Shown: positions 56,184-64,000 of the stretch, in pieces | How positions within the stretch are numbered: position 1 is the stretch's first letter | Layout: each line of letters starts with the position of its first letter | Assembly (NCBI RefSeq): GCF_000671395.1 | Contig: NZ_AQQY01000003.1 | Location: 62,001 to 126,000, forward strand | Source: Actibacterium atlanticum | GTDB taxonomy: Bacteria > Pseudomonadota > Alphaproteobacteria > Rhodobacterales > Rhodobacteraceae | DNA length: 64,000 bases | Direction of reading: 5' to 3' | Program-made: the position numbers and the translations under genes | The notes under the pieces: model-generated | What the model was told of the DNA's origin: nothing | Seen by the model: the letters and a program-made list of their open reading frames with translations, nothing else | Databases searched by the model: none

Positions 56184-57481
56184 AGGACGTAGCGGCTCAT
56201 ATCCGTTGATTTCACCAGCTCGCCCAGATGCTGGCCGACGAAATCGGCATCTACGGTGATCGTATCGCCCGAGCGATCCGGCGCGGTAAATGACAGTTCT
56301 TCGAACACACGTTCCAGCACGGTATAAAGCCGCCGCGCACCGATGTTTTCGACGCTTTGGTTGACCTCGGCGGCAATGCGGGCCAGCGCGGCAATGCCGT
56401 CTTCGGTGAAATTAACAGTGACTTCTTCGGTGCCCATCAAGGCGGTGTACTGACGGGTCAGGGCGTTGTCGGTTTCCGTCAGGATGCGCACGAAGTCGCT
56501 TTCCGTCAACGCGCGCAGTTCAACGCGGATTGGCAAACGGCCCTGAAGCTCTGGCAGCAGGTCTGACGGTTTGGCAATGTGAAACGCGCCCGAGGCGATG
56601 AACAGAATGTGGTCGGTCTTCACCGCGCCGTATTTGGTCGAAACGGTCGTGCCTTCGATCAGCGGCAGCAGATCGCGTTGCACACCTTCGCGGCTGACAT
56701 CACCGCCGCGGGCCTCTTGCCGGGCGCAGACCTTGTCGATCTCGTCCAAAAACACGATGCCGTTTTCCTGCACGGCCTCAAGCGCCGCACGGTTGACGGT
56801 TTCGTCATCCAGCAGCTTGTCGGCCTCTTCCCCGATCAACAGGTCATAGCTTTCGGCGACGGTCACCTTGCGTTTCACGGTGCGCCCGCCAAAGGCTTTG
56901 CCAAAGATATCGCCGATGTTCATCATTCCCATATTGGGCTGGCCGGGGATTTCCATCATGCTCATCGGGTTCGAATTGTCCGCGACCTCAAGCTCAATCA
57001 CGGTGTTGTCCAGCTCTCCGCGTTTCAGCTTGCCGCGAAACATTTCGCGGGTTTGTTCGCGGGCATCCGTACCAGCGATGGCTTCGATCACGCGGTCCTC
57101 GGCGGCTTGCTGGGCGGCGGCTTTGACGTCTTCGCGCATCCATTCGCGGGTCTCAATGATCGCATTGTCGACCAGATCGCGGATGATCTGCTCGACATCG
57201 CGGCCCACGTAACCGACCTCGGTGAACTTCGTGGCTTCGACCTTGATGAAGGGCGCGCGGGCCAGCTTGGCCAGACGGCGGCTGATCTCGGTTTTGCCGA
57301 CACCGGTGGGGCCGATCATCAGGATGTTCTTGGGATAGACCTCGTTGCGCAGATCGTCCGACAATTGCTTGCGCCGCCAACGGTTACGCAGGGCCACGGC
57401 CACGGCTCGTTTGGCGTCATTCTGGCCGATGATGAAACGGTCCAGCTCGGAAACAATCTCGCGCGGGGTGAGGTCAGTCAA
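56180..57481 (-). CDS. hslU: ATP-dependent protease ATPase subunit HslU
   Basis: A 433-residue AAA+ unfoldase that feeds substrates to Hsl[34 protein letters not shown] opens the protein; Walker [16 protein letters not shown], the intermediate I domain (about 110-240), Walker [11 protein letters not shown] and the C-terminal docking end DMSRYVL follow. The start is TTG at 57479-57481 with AAAGGT upstream, giving the family N-terminus; a GTG eight codons upstream is less likely. It is separated from hslV by an opposite-strand gene. Confidence 0.95.
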   Translation of the reverse strand: MTDLTPREIVSELDRFIIGQNDAKRAVAVALRNRWRRKQLSDDLRNEVYPKNILMIGPTGVGKTEISRRLAKLARAPFIKVEATKFTEVGYVGRDVEQIIRDLVDNAIIETREWMREDVKAAAQQAAEDRVIEAIAGTDAREQTREMFRGKLKRGELDNTVIELEVADNSNPMSMMEIPGQPNMGMMNIGDIFGKAFGGRTVKRKVTVAESYDLLIGEEADKLLDDETVNRAALEAVQENGIVFLDEIDKVCARQEARGGDVSREGVQRDLLPLIEGTTVSTKYGAVKTDHILFIASGAFHIAKPSDLLPELQGRLPIRVELRALTESDFVRILTETDNALTRQYTALMGTEEVTVNFTEDGIAALARIAAEVNQSVENIGARRLYTVLERVFEELSFTAPDRSGDTITVDADFVGQHLGELVKSTDMSRYVL

Positions 57482-57599
57482 TGTGCATACCTTTCGATCT
57501 GTCACGCCCTAGGTAAGGGGTATCGCAGCGAACACAAGCAGATTGGGCTTGAATTTGCCGCCCGCGCTTGAAAATCATGCGCCAAATAGCGGAGGCCCC

Positions 57600-58262
57600 A
57601 TGGCGCAGATCAAAGAGTTCGGCACTGTCAAAACCCTGTTCGTCATGGCGGCGGAACCCGAATATGGCGAACATTTGCAACAACGGTTTGTCCCGCTGAT
57701 CACCGGGGTTGGTCCGGTTGAGGGTGCGATTGCGATCACCCGCCATCTGGCCGCGCTGGATGAACTGCCTGATCTGGTGATCTCGATCGGCTCGGCCGGG
57801 TCTGCCAAGCTGCGCAAGACGGATATCTATCAGGTGACCGAGGTCGGATACCGCGATATGGATGCCTCGCCGCTGGGCTTTCCTAAGGGGATTACCCCGT
57901 TTCTGGGCTTGCCCGCCACACTGCCCTTGCCATTGCGCATTGCGGATGTGCCGCAGGCGACGCTTTCGACCGGTGCGAACATCATCTCAGGCGCGATGTA
58001 TCAGGACATAGACGCCGATCTGGTGGATATGGAAACCTTCGCCATCCTGCGCGCCTGTCATCAGTTCGACCTGCCGCTGATCGCCCTGCGTGGTGTGTCA
58101 GACGGCGATGCCGAGCTGTCAGACGTGACTGACTGGACCGAATACCTGCATATCATCGACGAAAAGCTGGCCGCGATCATCGACCAAATCGGCGACGCGC
58201 TGGGCGCGCGTGGCCTGTCGTTTGGGGGGTATTCAGCCGAATTAGAGCCGAAAATGCTCTAG
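57600..58262 (+). CDS. 5'-methylthioadenosine/S-adenosylhomocysteine nucleosidase-like protein
   Basis: A 220-residue phosphorylase-superfamily protein. TLFVMAAEPEYGE at the start, ITGVGPVEGAIAITRHL, a Gly-rich VISIGSAGSA, then IISGAMYQDIDADLVDMETFAI and GVSDGDAE holding the family's catalytic Glu and Asp. Members release adenine from MTA or SAH in methionine salvage. The size and the divergence from E. coli MTAN leave another nucleoside substrate possible. GGAGG precedes the ATG at 57600. It is alone on the plus strand between hslU and hslV. Confidence 0.82.
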   Translation: MAQIKEFGTVKTLFVMAAEPEYGEHLQQRFVPLITGVGPVEGAIAITRHLAALDELPDLVISIGSAGSAKLRKTDIYQVTEVGYRDMDASPLGFPKGITPFLGLPATLPLPLRIADVPQATLSTGANIISGAMYQDIDADLVDMETFAILRACHQFDLPLIALRGVSDGDAELSDVTDWTEYLHIIDEKLAAIIDQIGDALGARGLSFGGYSAELEPKML

Positions 58263-59308
58263 GCTTCATCCCAAGGTGGTAGACGATCTTTACCGGTAAA
58301 GTCAGGTAGGCGATTCATCAGAGCACTGCGCAGGCGCTCCCATTTGGCGCCTAGAAATACCAGCCCGACGCCAAGGGCCAGAATGATGAAGAACACCCCA
58401 CCATCGGCGACGGTGACTGCCAAGGCAACGGCATAACCCACGCCTGAGATCAGGAAAGACCGCCGGTCAATCGCCACGGCAAACAGCGCCATCAGGCTTA
58501 TGAAGGCAAAAACGCCCAGCAACGCCAATGCCCCGTCCATGTTGAACAAGGTCAGTGCGACGGTGTTCACGATGGCGGGTGCGGCGACCACATGCAGCCA
58601 AAACGCGTTTGAGGCGCGGCGCGTCACCCGGTGGGGGTCAGACATGTCGAAACGCAAGGCAATGCCCAGCGCGATTACCCCCAGAACGATGGTGATGATC
58701 GAAAACGGCCCGTCTGCGGTCAGCAAAAAGAGGTCTTCTGGGTTCTCCAGATTCGCACCGGAAAGCGCGGTGAACCCAAAGGCCGCGACAAACACGGCGC
58801 TTGCCGTGACGAACAGTGCGAAAGGCACGTGGAAGACTTTCCAAAACCCCAGCATTGCCACGGCGGTGATAAGCGCTGCGAGCGGAATCATGGTTTCGGC
58901 TTCGGCTAACCCAAAGCTATCGCCCAAGCCCAAGCCAAACTGACTGGCAAACATTGAAAACATGATCGACAATGCAATCGCGGGCGCGACCATTCGCCGG
59001 GTCAGCACAAAATACCGCGACAACCACGCGATTAACGCCATGCCAAGAACAGCAGTCAGGAGCATCCCGACCCCTTCGGCCAAGGCGCTGGTGACGCCGA
59101 AATAGCCGGTGCACAAAATGCTGAGCCCGACGACGATGAAAATCTCGTTGAAGCCTTTGAACAGCTCAAACGGTTCGTCTAACCCATCCATATTTTCGCG
59201 TACGCCGTGGCGGGCTTCGGCCAATGCAATGACGGACGCGGCTTGGGCCTCGGATATTTTGCCCGCGGCGACAGCGGCGCGCAGGTCGTCCTTGGTAATG
59301 TTACTCAT
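58259..59308 (-). CDS. Polytopic membrane protein coupled to hslV, unknown function
   Basis: A 349-residue protein. The first 60 residues are soluble and helical ([16 protein letters not shown], then [14 protein letters not shown]), like the N-terminus of DUF2157-type membrane proteins. About ten hydrophobic segments follow, and the C-terminal tail is basic. The ATG overlaps the hslV stop (ATGA, 59305-59308), so it is translated with the protease subunit. The stop overlaps the convergent nucleosidase gene (CTAG). I do not recognise a function. Confidence 0.82.
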   Translation of the reverse strand: MSNITKDDLRAAVAAGKISEAQAASVIALAEARHGVRENMDGLDEPFELFKGFNEIFIVVGLSILCTGYFGVTSALAEGVGMLLTAVLGMALIAWLSRYFVLTRRMVAPAIALSIMFSMFASQFGLGLGDSFGLAEAETMIPLAALITAVAMLGFWKVFHVPFALFVTASAVFVAAFGFTALSGANLENPEDLFLLTADGPFSIITIVLGVIALGIALRFDMSDPHRVTRRASNAFWLHVVAAPAIVNTVALTLFNMDGALALLGVFAFISLMALFAVAIDRRSFLISGVGYAVALAVTVADGGVFFIILALGVGLVFLGAKWERLRSALMNRLPDFTGKDRLPPWDEA

Positions 59309-59859
59309 CCGATTTCTTCGACCGTCAGTTTGCCATTGGTATAAACGCAAATGTCAGCGGCGATGGCCATGGCCTTGCGGGCGATGGCCTCGGCGTCCAG
59401 ATCGGTTTCCATCAAGCCGCGCGCCGCGGCCAGGGCGAAATTCCCGCCCGAGCCAATGGCCGCCACGTCATGTTCCGGCTCCAGCACATCACCAGCGCCG
59501 GTGATCACGTAAAGATGCTGGCCATCGGTGACGATCAGCATCGCCTCAAGCTTCTGCAGGTACTTATCGGTGCGCCAATCTTTGGCCAGCTCCACTGCGG
59601 CACGCTGCAATTGGCCCGGTGTGGCCTCCAGCTTTACTTCAAGCCGTTCCAGCAGGGTAAAGGCATCGGCGGTTGACCCGGCAAAGCCGCAAACCACGTC
59701 ATGCCCACCCGGCGAAAGGCGGCGCACTTTGCGTGCTGTGCCTTTGATAACCGTCTGGCCCAGACTGACCTGCCCGTCACCTGCCACCACCACTTTGCCA
59801 CCGCGTTTCACGCCAATGATTGTGGTGCCATGCCAACCGGGGAACTGATCATCTGCCAT
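59305..59859 (-). CDS. hslV: ATP-dependent protease proteolytic subunit HslV
   Basis: A 184-residue proteasome-like peptidase. The short propeptide [11 protein letters not shown] ends before the catalytic Thr12 in [22 protein letters not shown]; later motifs include [17 protein letters not shown] and [14 protein letters not shown]. The ATG at 59859 follows AAAGGAGG; the frame is open upstream but contains no better site. A heat-shock-type promoter is predicted at 59881-59913. First of the hslV-membrane protein pair. Confidence 0.96.
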   Translation of the reverse strand: MADDQFPGWHGTTIIGVKRGGKVVVAGDGQVSLGQTVIKGTARKVRRLSPGGHDVVCGFAGSTADAFTLLERLEVKLEATPGQLQRAAVELAKDWRTDKYLQKLEAMLIVTDGQHLYVITGAGDVLEPEHDVAAIGSGGNFALAAARGLMETDLDAEAIARKAMAIAADICVYTNGKLTVEEIG

Positions 59860-59880
59860 AGGGGCCTCCTTTAGTTGCAT

Positions 59881-59913
59881 CCCTATATGGCCCCCGGCAG
59901 GAGCTGCGACAAG
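59881..59913 (-). promoter_or_regulatory. Possible heat-shock (sigma-32/RpoH) promoter of hslV
   Basis: On the minus strand CTTG (59910-59913) is followed after 17-19 bp by GGCCATATAGGG; CCATAT is the -10 form seen in alphaproteobacterial RpoH promoters. A start near 59874 would give a 15-nt leader containing AAAGGAGG. Found by eye; fits the expected heat-shock control of hslV. Confidence 0.5.
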
Positions 59914-59922
59914 CGGGCAAAG

Positions 59923-59948
59923 AAAAAGGGGCGCCCGAAAGCGCCCCA
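59923..59948 (-). terminator. Intrinsic terminator between trxA and hslV
   Basis: On the minus strand GGGGCGC-TTTCGG-GCGCCCC is followed by TTTTTCTTT. It ends trxA transcripts 23 bp after the stop and separates them from hslV. Confidence 0.85.
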
Positions 59949-59970
59949 TTAGATCATAAATTATGACAGC

Positions 59971-60291
59971 TTAGACCGACTCTTCGATCCAGCTTTTCAG
60001 CGCGGCCTTGGGGGCGGCGCCGATTTTGTTCGATACAACCTCGCCGTCCTTGAACAGGAACAGGGCAGGGATGCCGCGCACGCCCATCTGGGCGGGGCTG
60101 TCGGGGTTTTCGTCAACATTAACTTTGACGATCTTTACCTGGCCGTCCATTTCGTCGGACAGCTCTTCCAGAGCCGGGCCGATCTGCTTACAGGGGCCAC
60201 ACCATTCAGCCCAGAAATCCACAACCACGGGGATTGCGGCGGATTTTACTTCTTCGTCGAAAGTCGCGTCGGTAACAGCAACGGTTGCCAT
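59971..60291 (-). CDS. trxA: Thioredoxin
   Basis: A 106-residue thioredoxin with the active site WCGPC at 30-34 and the cis-Pro loop [13 protein letters not shown]. General cytosolic dithiol reductant. The ATG at 60291 is preceded by AAGGAGATCC; the frame continues far upstream, but only this start gives the family N-terminus. It is 60 bp after addA on the same strand and has its own terminator. Confidence 0.97.
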   Translation of the reverse strand: MATVAVTDATFDEEVKSAAIPVVVDFWAEWCGPCKQIGPALEELSDEMDGQVKIVKVNVDENPDSPAQMGVRGIPALFLFKDGEVVSNKIGAAPKAALKSWIEESV

Positions 60292-60350
60292 GATGGATCT
60301 CCTTGGCATCAAATCGGTTGGCTGAAACCTAAGAAGCCCCCCGGTTAAGG

Positions 60351-63300
60351 TCAAGATGTCGTTGCGCGTGCAAGTGCATTGTCTATCAGTTGGTTTGGCA
60401 GCGGCATAAGCGTTGCGGTGGCCGTCCATAGAATGGCGGTTTCAATGTGGGTATCAGGATAAATCTGTTTAAGAGCAGAGGCATAAGCCCCCATCTGTCT
60501 CAACAAACCCTCGGGCACATCCTTGGCCAATGGTGGCACCGTGGCGTTCGACTTGTAGTCAATCGCCAGGATGTGATCATCGCGGAACAATAGTCGGTCG
60601 ATTGTTCCGGCCAAGGGCGCATTTCCCAAGGCGGGCAAAGAGGCAGTCAAATCAACCTCTGCCAGCGCGGGTTCGGCGAAAACCGATGCTAGTTTTTCAT
60701 TTGTCAGAACAAAAACCGCTTCTTCCAACATGTCCGAGGCTTCCAACTGTTCAGCGATGCGCCCCCATAGGTCTTTCGGATGGTTGGGCAGGTGCTCCAG
60801 CAACAGGTGTAAGGCGGTGCCGCGCGACTTTGCCTCGTCTTCGGGCAGGCCGGCGTCTCCGGGCAGAGCTTTGGCCCCACCCAGGTTTGAAGGTGACAGT
60901 GCAGGCGCGGGTTTTTCGGGCCGAGGCGCCTTGTGCCAAAGCCAGTCGGGCAGGTCGGTCTGGAGCGTGTCTTCGGATTGAGCGCTGCCCACGGGGCCGG
61001 GCCAGTCGCCGGTTTCAAGCCGCAACCCCTGCCTCGATGCAAAGTCATGGGTCACCGCACCGGCGTGCTGCATTCCCAGCTGCACTTTTTCATACCAGCT
61101 GTTGCCCTTGTCCAAATCACCCGCCGCACAGACGATCAGCCATTGCTCGGCCCGCGTCATGGCGACGTAAAGCAGGCGCTGGCGTTCTTCTTCCTGTTTC
61201 AGACGCAGCTGATCCAAGGCGTCGGCCACCAAGGCTGGGCTTTGATCAGTCGCGGTTTTCCATAGCGCCCTTCCATCGGGACCCTCAAGGATCTCATCAC
61301 GAATGCGCAGTTCATGCTTGTTCGTGTCAGGCAGGATCACCACCGGGGCCTCAAGCCCCTTGGCGCCATGTACGGTCATCACCCGGATGCGGTTGCCCGC
61401 GCTGCCCAGCTCGCGCTTGATTTCAACTTCATCGCTTTGCAGCCAGCCTATGAACCCGGTCAAAGACGGAATCTCGGACCGCTCATAGCTCAGCGCCTGT
61501 GCCAAAAGCGCGTCAATGCCGTCTTCGGCTTCTTCGCCCAATCGGGCGATAAGCTTACGGCGACCATCCTGACGGGTCAGGATTCGCTCCAGCAGTTCAA
61601 ACGGGCGCAGATAGTCGGCCTCGTCGCGCAGGGCCTGCAACATGTCATGTTCTGCGCGAAAATCATCTGCCCGGGCCCGCAAAGTGGCCCATAGGTACTT
61701 TTTCTTCCGCCCGGCAGCCAAATCATAAAGCCGCGCCTCATCCCAGCCAAACAGGGGAGAGCGCAAAACAGCGGCCAGCGAAAGGTTGTCTTCGGGTGTC
61801 GCCAGAAAAGACAGAAGCGCAGTCAAATCTTTCACTGCCAACTCGCCGCCGATTTTCAACCGGTCGGCCCCGGCCACCGGCAGGCCCGCCGCTTTGCAGG
61901 CCCGGATGATCTCGTGAAACAGGGTCGATCGGCGCCGCACCAGGATCAGCACATCCCCGGCCTCAAGGTCGCGCCGTGCACCGTCCTTGATCAGGCTTTC
62001 CGCGCCAATCATCGCTTTGATGCGCGCCGCCAGCTGGTTGGCCAGACGCACCGGGGCGGCTGAGGGCGCAATGCGGTTTACCGGATCATACCAAGGCAGA
62101 TCATCCGGCTTTTCTTCTTTTTCGACCACTGGCCACAGATCAACCCGCCCGGGCAGGTCGTGCCGGAAGGCGCGGTGCAGCACGCTGTCGCCCATGCCAG
62201 CGCGCCGCCCTTCGCCAAAGACCGTGTCGACCACGTTCAAAATCGCGGGGGCCGAACGGAATGAAAACTCAAGCTGCTGCACTGACAGAGGCACCGGTGC
62301 GGCTTGCAATCGACCGGCGAATGTATCGCGCATACGATCAAACCCATCCGGGTCAGCGCCTTGGAACGAGTAGATAGATTGTTTCTTATCCCCAACCACG
62401 AAGATCGTGCGCGGCGTATCTGCGTGAGCGCCCTCGCCTGCGGTAAATTCGCGGCTGAGCAGCTCGACAACCTCCCATTGTAGCGGGCTGGTGTCCTGTG
62501 CCTCGTCGACAAGAATGTGATCTATGCCGCCATCCAGACGGAACAGGACCCACTCTGCCACGCTTGGGTTGGTCAGAAGATCGCGCGCTTTTAGGATCAG
62601 GTCATCGAAATCCAGCCAGCCGTGCAGCTGTTTACGCCGGTTATACTCGGGCAGAAAGGCGGCGGCGAATTGGTGCAGTGCCAGCGTTTTTCGGGCCGCG
62701 GCAAGCGCCAGCCGTTTTGGCCGTGCCGCTTCAACGCGACGCATGAAATCTTCCAGCGCGTCACGAAAGGATAGGGTTTCCAGTACCGCCTTGTTGGGGA
62801 ATTTCCCAATCTTCGCACCAAAAGGGGACTGGGCGCTTTTGCCAAACAAAAACAGCTTTTCCAAATCGGCCAGAGGCAGGTCCGGCAACAGGCGAGACAG
62901 CTTTTCGGCATTTGATACATCGGTTTTTGTCCCGCCGCGCATCGCGGCGATCAAATCGCTAAGCATCTGCTGCTCATCACCAAGGAATACCTGCTGTGAA
63001 AGCTGGTTTTCGTCGAAATCTGGGCTCAGGCCGAACGTCTGCCAGATGTCGCTTGCCGAGGCGCCAAAGGCCGCTCGATGTTTGGCGATCTCTTGCAATA
63101 TCCCGTTCAGGTCATCGCCCGGAAAGTAATGCGCCAAGGCATCCATCGCGGAAGTGTCAGGCCCGTCGGACAAGGCTTCGAGCACATCCTCGCGCAGCCG
63201 GTTTGCCGCACGGTCATCCATTTCCACGAACTGTGGTGACACCCCGGCCTCTAGCGGGAACCGCCGCAAAAGAGCCGCACAAAAAGAGTGGATGGTCTGG

Positions 63301-63659
63301 ATTTTCAATCCACCCGGCGTTTCGATAGCACGGGCGAAAAGTCGGCGCGCATTGCGCAAAACATCGTCATTCAGGCTCTGTTCCAGCCCTAAACGCTCCA
63401 ACGCATCGCGCAGAGAGGCCTGATCCAGCATCGCCCATTCGCCCAGACGCTTGAACAAGCGGTTCTGCATCTCGCTGGCGGCGGCTTTGGTGTAGGTCAG
63501 GCAAAGGATGTGCTGAGGAGACACGCCAGACAGCAGCAACCGCGCCACGCGGTCGGTCAAAACCCGGGTCTTGCCCGATCCGGCATTGGCCGACAGCCAC
63601 GTCGAGGCAATCGGATCTGCTGCGCGCACCTGCGCTTGGGTTGCCGCGTCGCGCTTCAT
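60351..63659 (-). CDS. addA: Double-strand break repair helicase-nuclease AddA
   Basis: A 1102-residue UvrD-type helicase and nuclease, the partner of AddB in the AddAB enzyme (the alphaproteobacterial counterpart of RecBCD). Walker [18 protein letters not shown] near residue 23, [13 protein letters not shown] (motif II), [17 protein letters not shown] (motif III), [19 protein letters not shown] (motif V), [13 protein letters not shown] (motif VI), and the C-terminal nuclease motif LAIDYKSNA. The ATG at 63659 follows GGAGG and overlaps the addB stop (ATGA). Confidence 0.96.
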   Translation of the reverse strand: MKRDAATQAQVRAADPIASTWLSANAGSGKTRVLTDRVARLLLSGVSPQHILCLTYTKAAASEMQNRLFKRLGEWAMLDQASLRDALERLGLEQSLNDDVLRNARRLFARAIETPGGLKIQTIHSFCAALLRRFPLEAGVSPQFVEMDDRAANRLREDVLEALSDGPDTSAMDALAHYFPGDDLNGILQEIAKHRAAFGASASDIWQTFGLSPDFDENQLSQQVFLGDEQQMLSDLIAAMRGGTKTDVSNAEKLSRLLPDLPLADLEKLFLFGKSAQSPFGAKIGKFPNKAVLETLSFRDALEDFMRRVEAARPKRLALAAARKTLALHQFAAAFLPEYNRRKQLHGWLDFDDLILKARDLLTNPSVAEWVLFRLDGGIDHILVDEAQDTSPLQWEVVELLSREFTAGEGAHADTPRTIFVVGDKKQSIYSFQGADPDGFDRMRDTFAGRLQAAPVPLSVQQLEFSFRSAPAILNVVDTVFGEGRRAGMGDSVLHRAFRHDLPGRVDLWPVVEKEEKPDDLPWYDPVNRIAPSAAPVRLANQLAARIKAMIGAESLIKDGARRDLEAGDVLILVRRRSTLFHEIIRACKAAGLPVAGADRLKIGGELAVKDLTALLSFLATPEDNLSLAAVLRSPLFGWDEARLYDLAAGRKKKYLWATLRARADDFRAEHDMLQALRDEADYLRPFELLERILTRQDGRRKLIARLGEEAEDGIDALLAQALSYERSEIPSLTGFIGWLQSDEVEIKRELGSAGNRIRVMTVHGAKGLEAPVVILPDTNKHELRIRDEILEGPDGRALWKTATDQSPALVADALDQLRLKQEEERQRLLYVAMTRAEQWLIVCAAGDLDKGNSWYEKVQLGMQHAGAVTHDFASRQGLRLETGDWPGPVGSAQSEDTLQTDLPDWLWHKAPRPEKPAPALSPSNLGGAKALPGDAGLPEDEAKSRGTALHLLLEHLPNHPKDLWGRIAEQLEASDMLEEAVFVLTNEKLASVFAEPALAEVDLTASLPALGNAPLAGTIDRLLFRDDHILAIDYKSNATVPPLAKDVPEGLLRQMGAYASALKQIYPDTHIETAILWTATATLMPLPNQLIDNALARATTS

Positions 63660-64000
63660 GCGCCAACCTCCATTGTCACGGCCTCGTCGCTTTCGTCCCA
63701 CTCACCAAAACGAGACAAGTGATCATAGTCGGTACCAACATGGGTTTCATACACCGCTCGCCGGGATTGATAGCCTAAATCGCGATCCTCAAATGCCGAA
63801 ATTAGCTCTGTCAGCTGCGCCAACGTTTTGTCGCTGTCACCCGGACCAATGATATAGCTGGCGTATTTTGGGGTATTGCCCAGCCCGATATGCGCGACAA
63901 AAGCAACCGAGCCACGCAAACCAGCAAACCCGCCCTGTTCCAGCATCGCGGCCTCAAGAAGTAGCTGCTGGTCGAAGTTGTCGATTTGCGCCTTGGTGGG
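63656..64000 (-). CDS. addB: Double-strand break repair protein AddB, 3' end only
   Basis: The frame is open from the right edge; the start lies outside the window. The visible 114 residues are the C-terminal end of AddB: TKAQIDNFDQQLLLEAAML, then YIIGPGDSD and DYDHLSRFGEWDE. This region follows the Fe-S nuclease domain in full-length AddB. Its stop overlaps the addA start (ATGA), as usual for addBA operons. Confidence 0.9.
   Translation of the reverse strand, partial: PTKAQIDNFDQQLLLEAAMLEQGGFAGLRGSVAFVAHIGLGNTPKYASYIIGPGDSDKTLAQLTELISAFEDRDLGYQSRRAVYETHVGTDYDHLSRFGEWDESDEAVTMEVGA

Noticed and set aside
1-64000. tRNA or rRNA genes, CRISPR arrays, insertion sequences, prophage
   Set aside because: The intergenic gaps are short and none showed a cloverleaf, regular repeats or transposase/integrase genes on reading by eye. 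A tRNAscan or repeat search could still find something I missed.

Overview
The window is a stretch of chromosomal core genome from an alphaproteobacterium. It is most like the Rhodobacterales (Roseobacter group). The evidence is the gene content and order: rimP-nusA-ylxR-infB, hrcA-grpE beside rph-rdgB-hemW, and parB-parA-rsmG-mnmG-mnmE-rho-hemJ facing maf-aroE-coaE-dnaQ-secB. Small proteins whose type I recall from marine Rhodobacteraceae point the same way. No prophage, insertion sequence, CRISPR array, rRNA or tRNA is visible, and nothing looks recently acquired.

Layout. 1-7 kb: the 3' part of argJ, mutT, a 46-codon gene, then the minus-strand translation/transcription operon rimP-nusA-ylxR-infB behind a leader that ends in a terminator-like hairpin. 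7-15 kb: aldo/keto reductase, a VOC protein, a CDGSH Fe-S protein, proline iminopeptidase, ubiG, a MarR regulator, a nitrilase-family amidase, grxC, comF, an NDUFAF5-like protein and hemH. 15-25 kb: a 58-codon secreted/membrane protein, a cell-wall trio (two L,D-transpeptidases flanking a CAP lipoprotein), then a minus-strand run of an RNA methyltransferase, two ABC exporter half-transporters, cca, a CoA-type Nudix hydrolase and hslO. 25-35 kb: a Nudix gene, a receiver/PP2C protein whose phosphoacceptor Asp is replaced by Gly, a divergent Hpt gene, ilvA, a membrane protein, argG, periplasmic msrA, a PfkB kinase and maeB. 35-42 kb: mutS, hrcA-grpE, rph-rdgB-hemW and a DUF454 protein.

42-53 kb is the most informative part. 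Genes transcribe leftward up to hemJ and rightward from maf, and the AT-rich gap between them (49561-49970) holds several DnaA-box-like sites. I read this gap as the chromosomal replication origin. Two perfect 16-bp parS sites lie within 6 kb, one in the first codons of rsmG and one over the start of mnmG, next to parAB.

53-64 kb: fxsA, then timA-mltA-smr, and the HslUV protease genes. hslU and hslV are separated by a nucleosidase gene on the other strand and an uncharacterised membrane protein gene. Then come trxA and the addBA recombination nuclease genes, running off the right edge.

The genome is tightly packed. Many adjacent genes share ATGA junctions, and five convergent pairs share a 4-bp double stop. 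Several genes appear to start with GTG or TTG. The only gene-free stretch over 300 bp is the putative origin.
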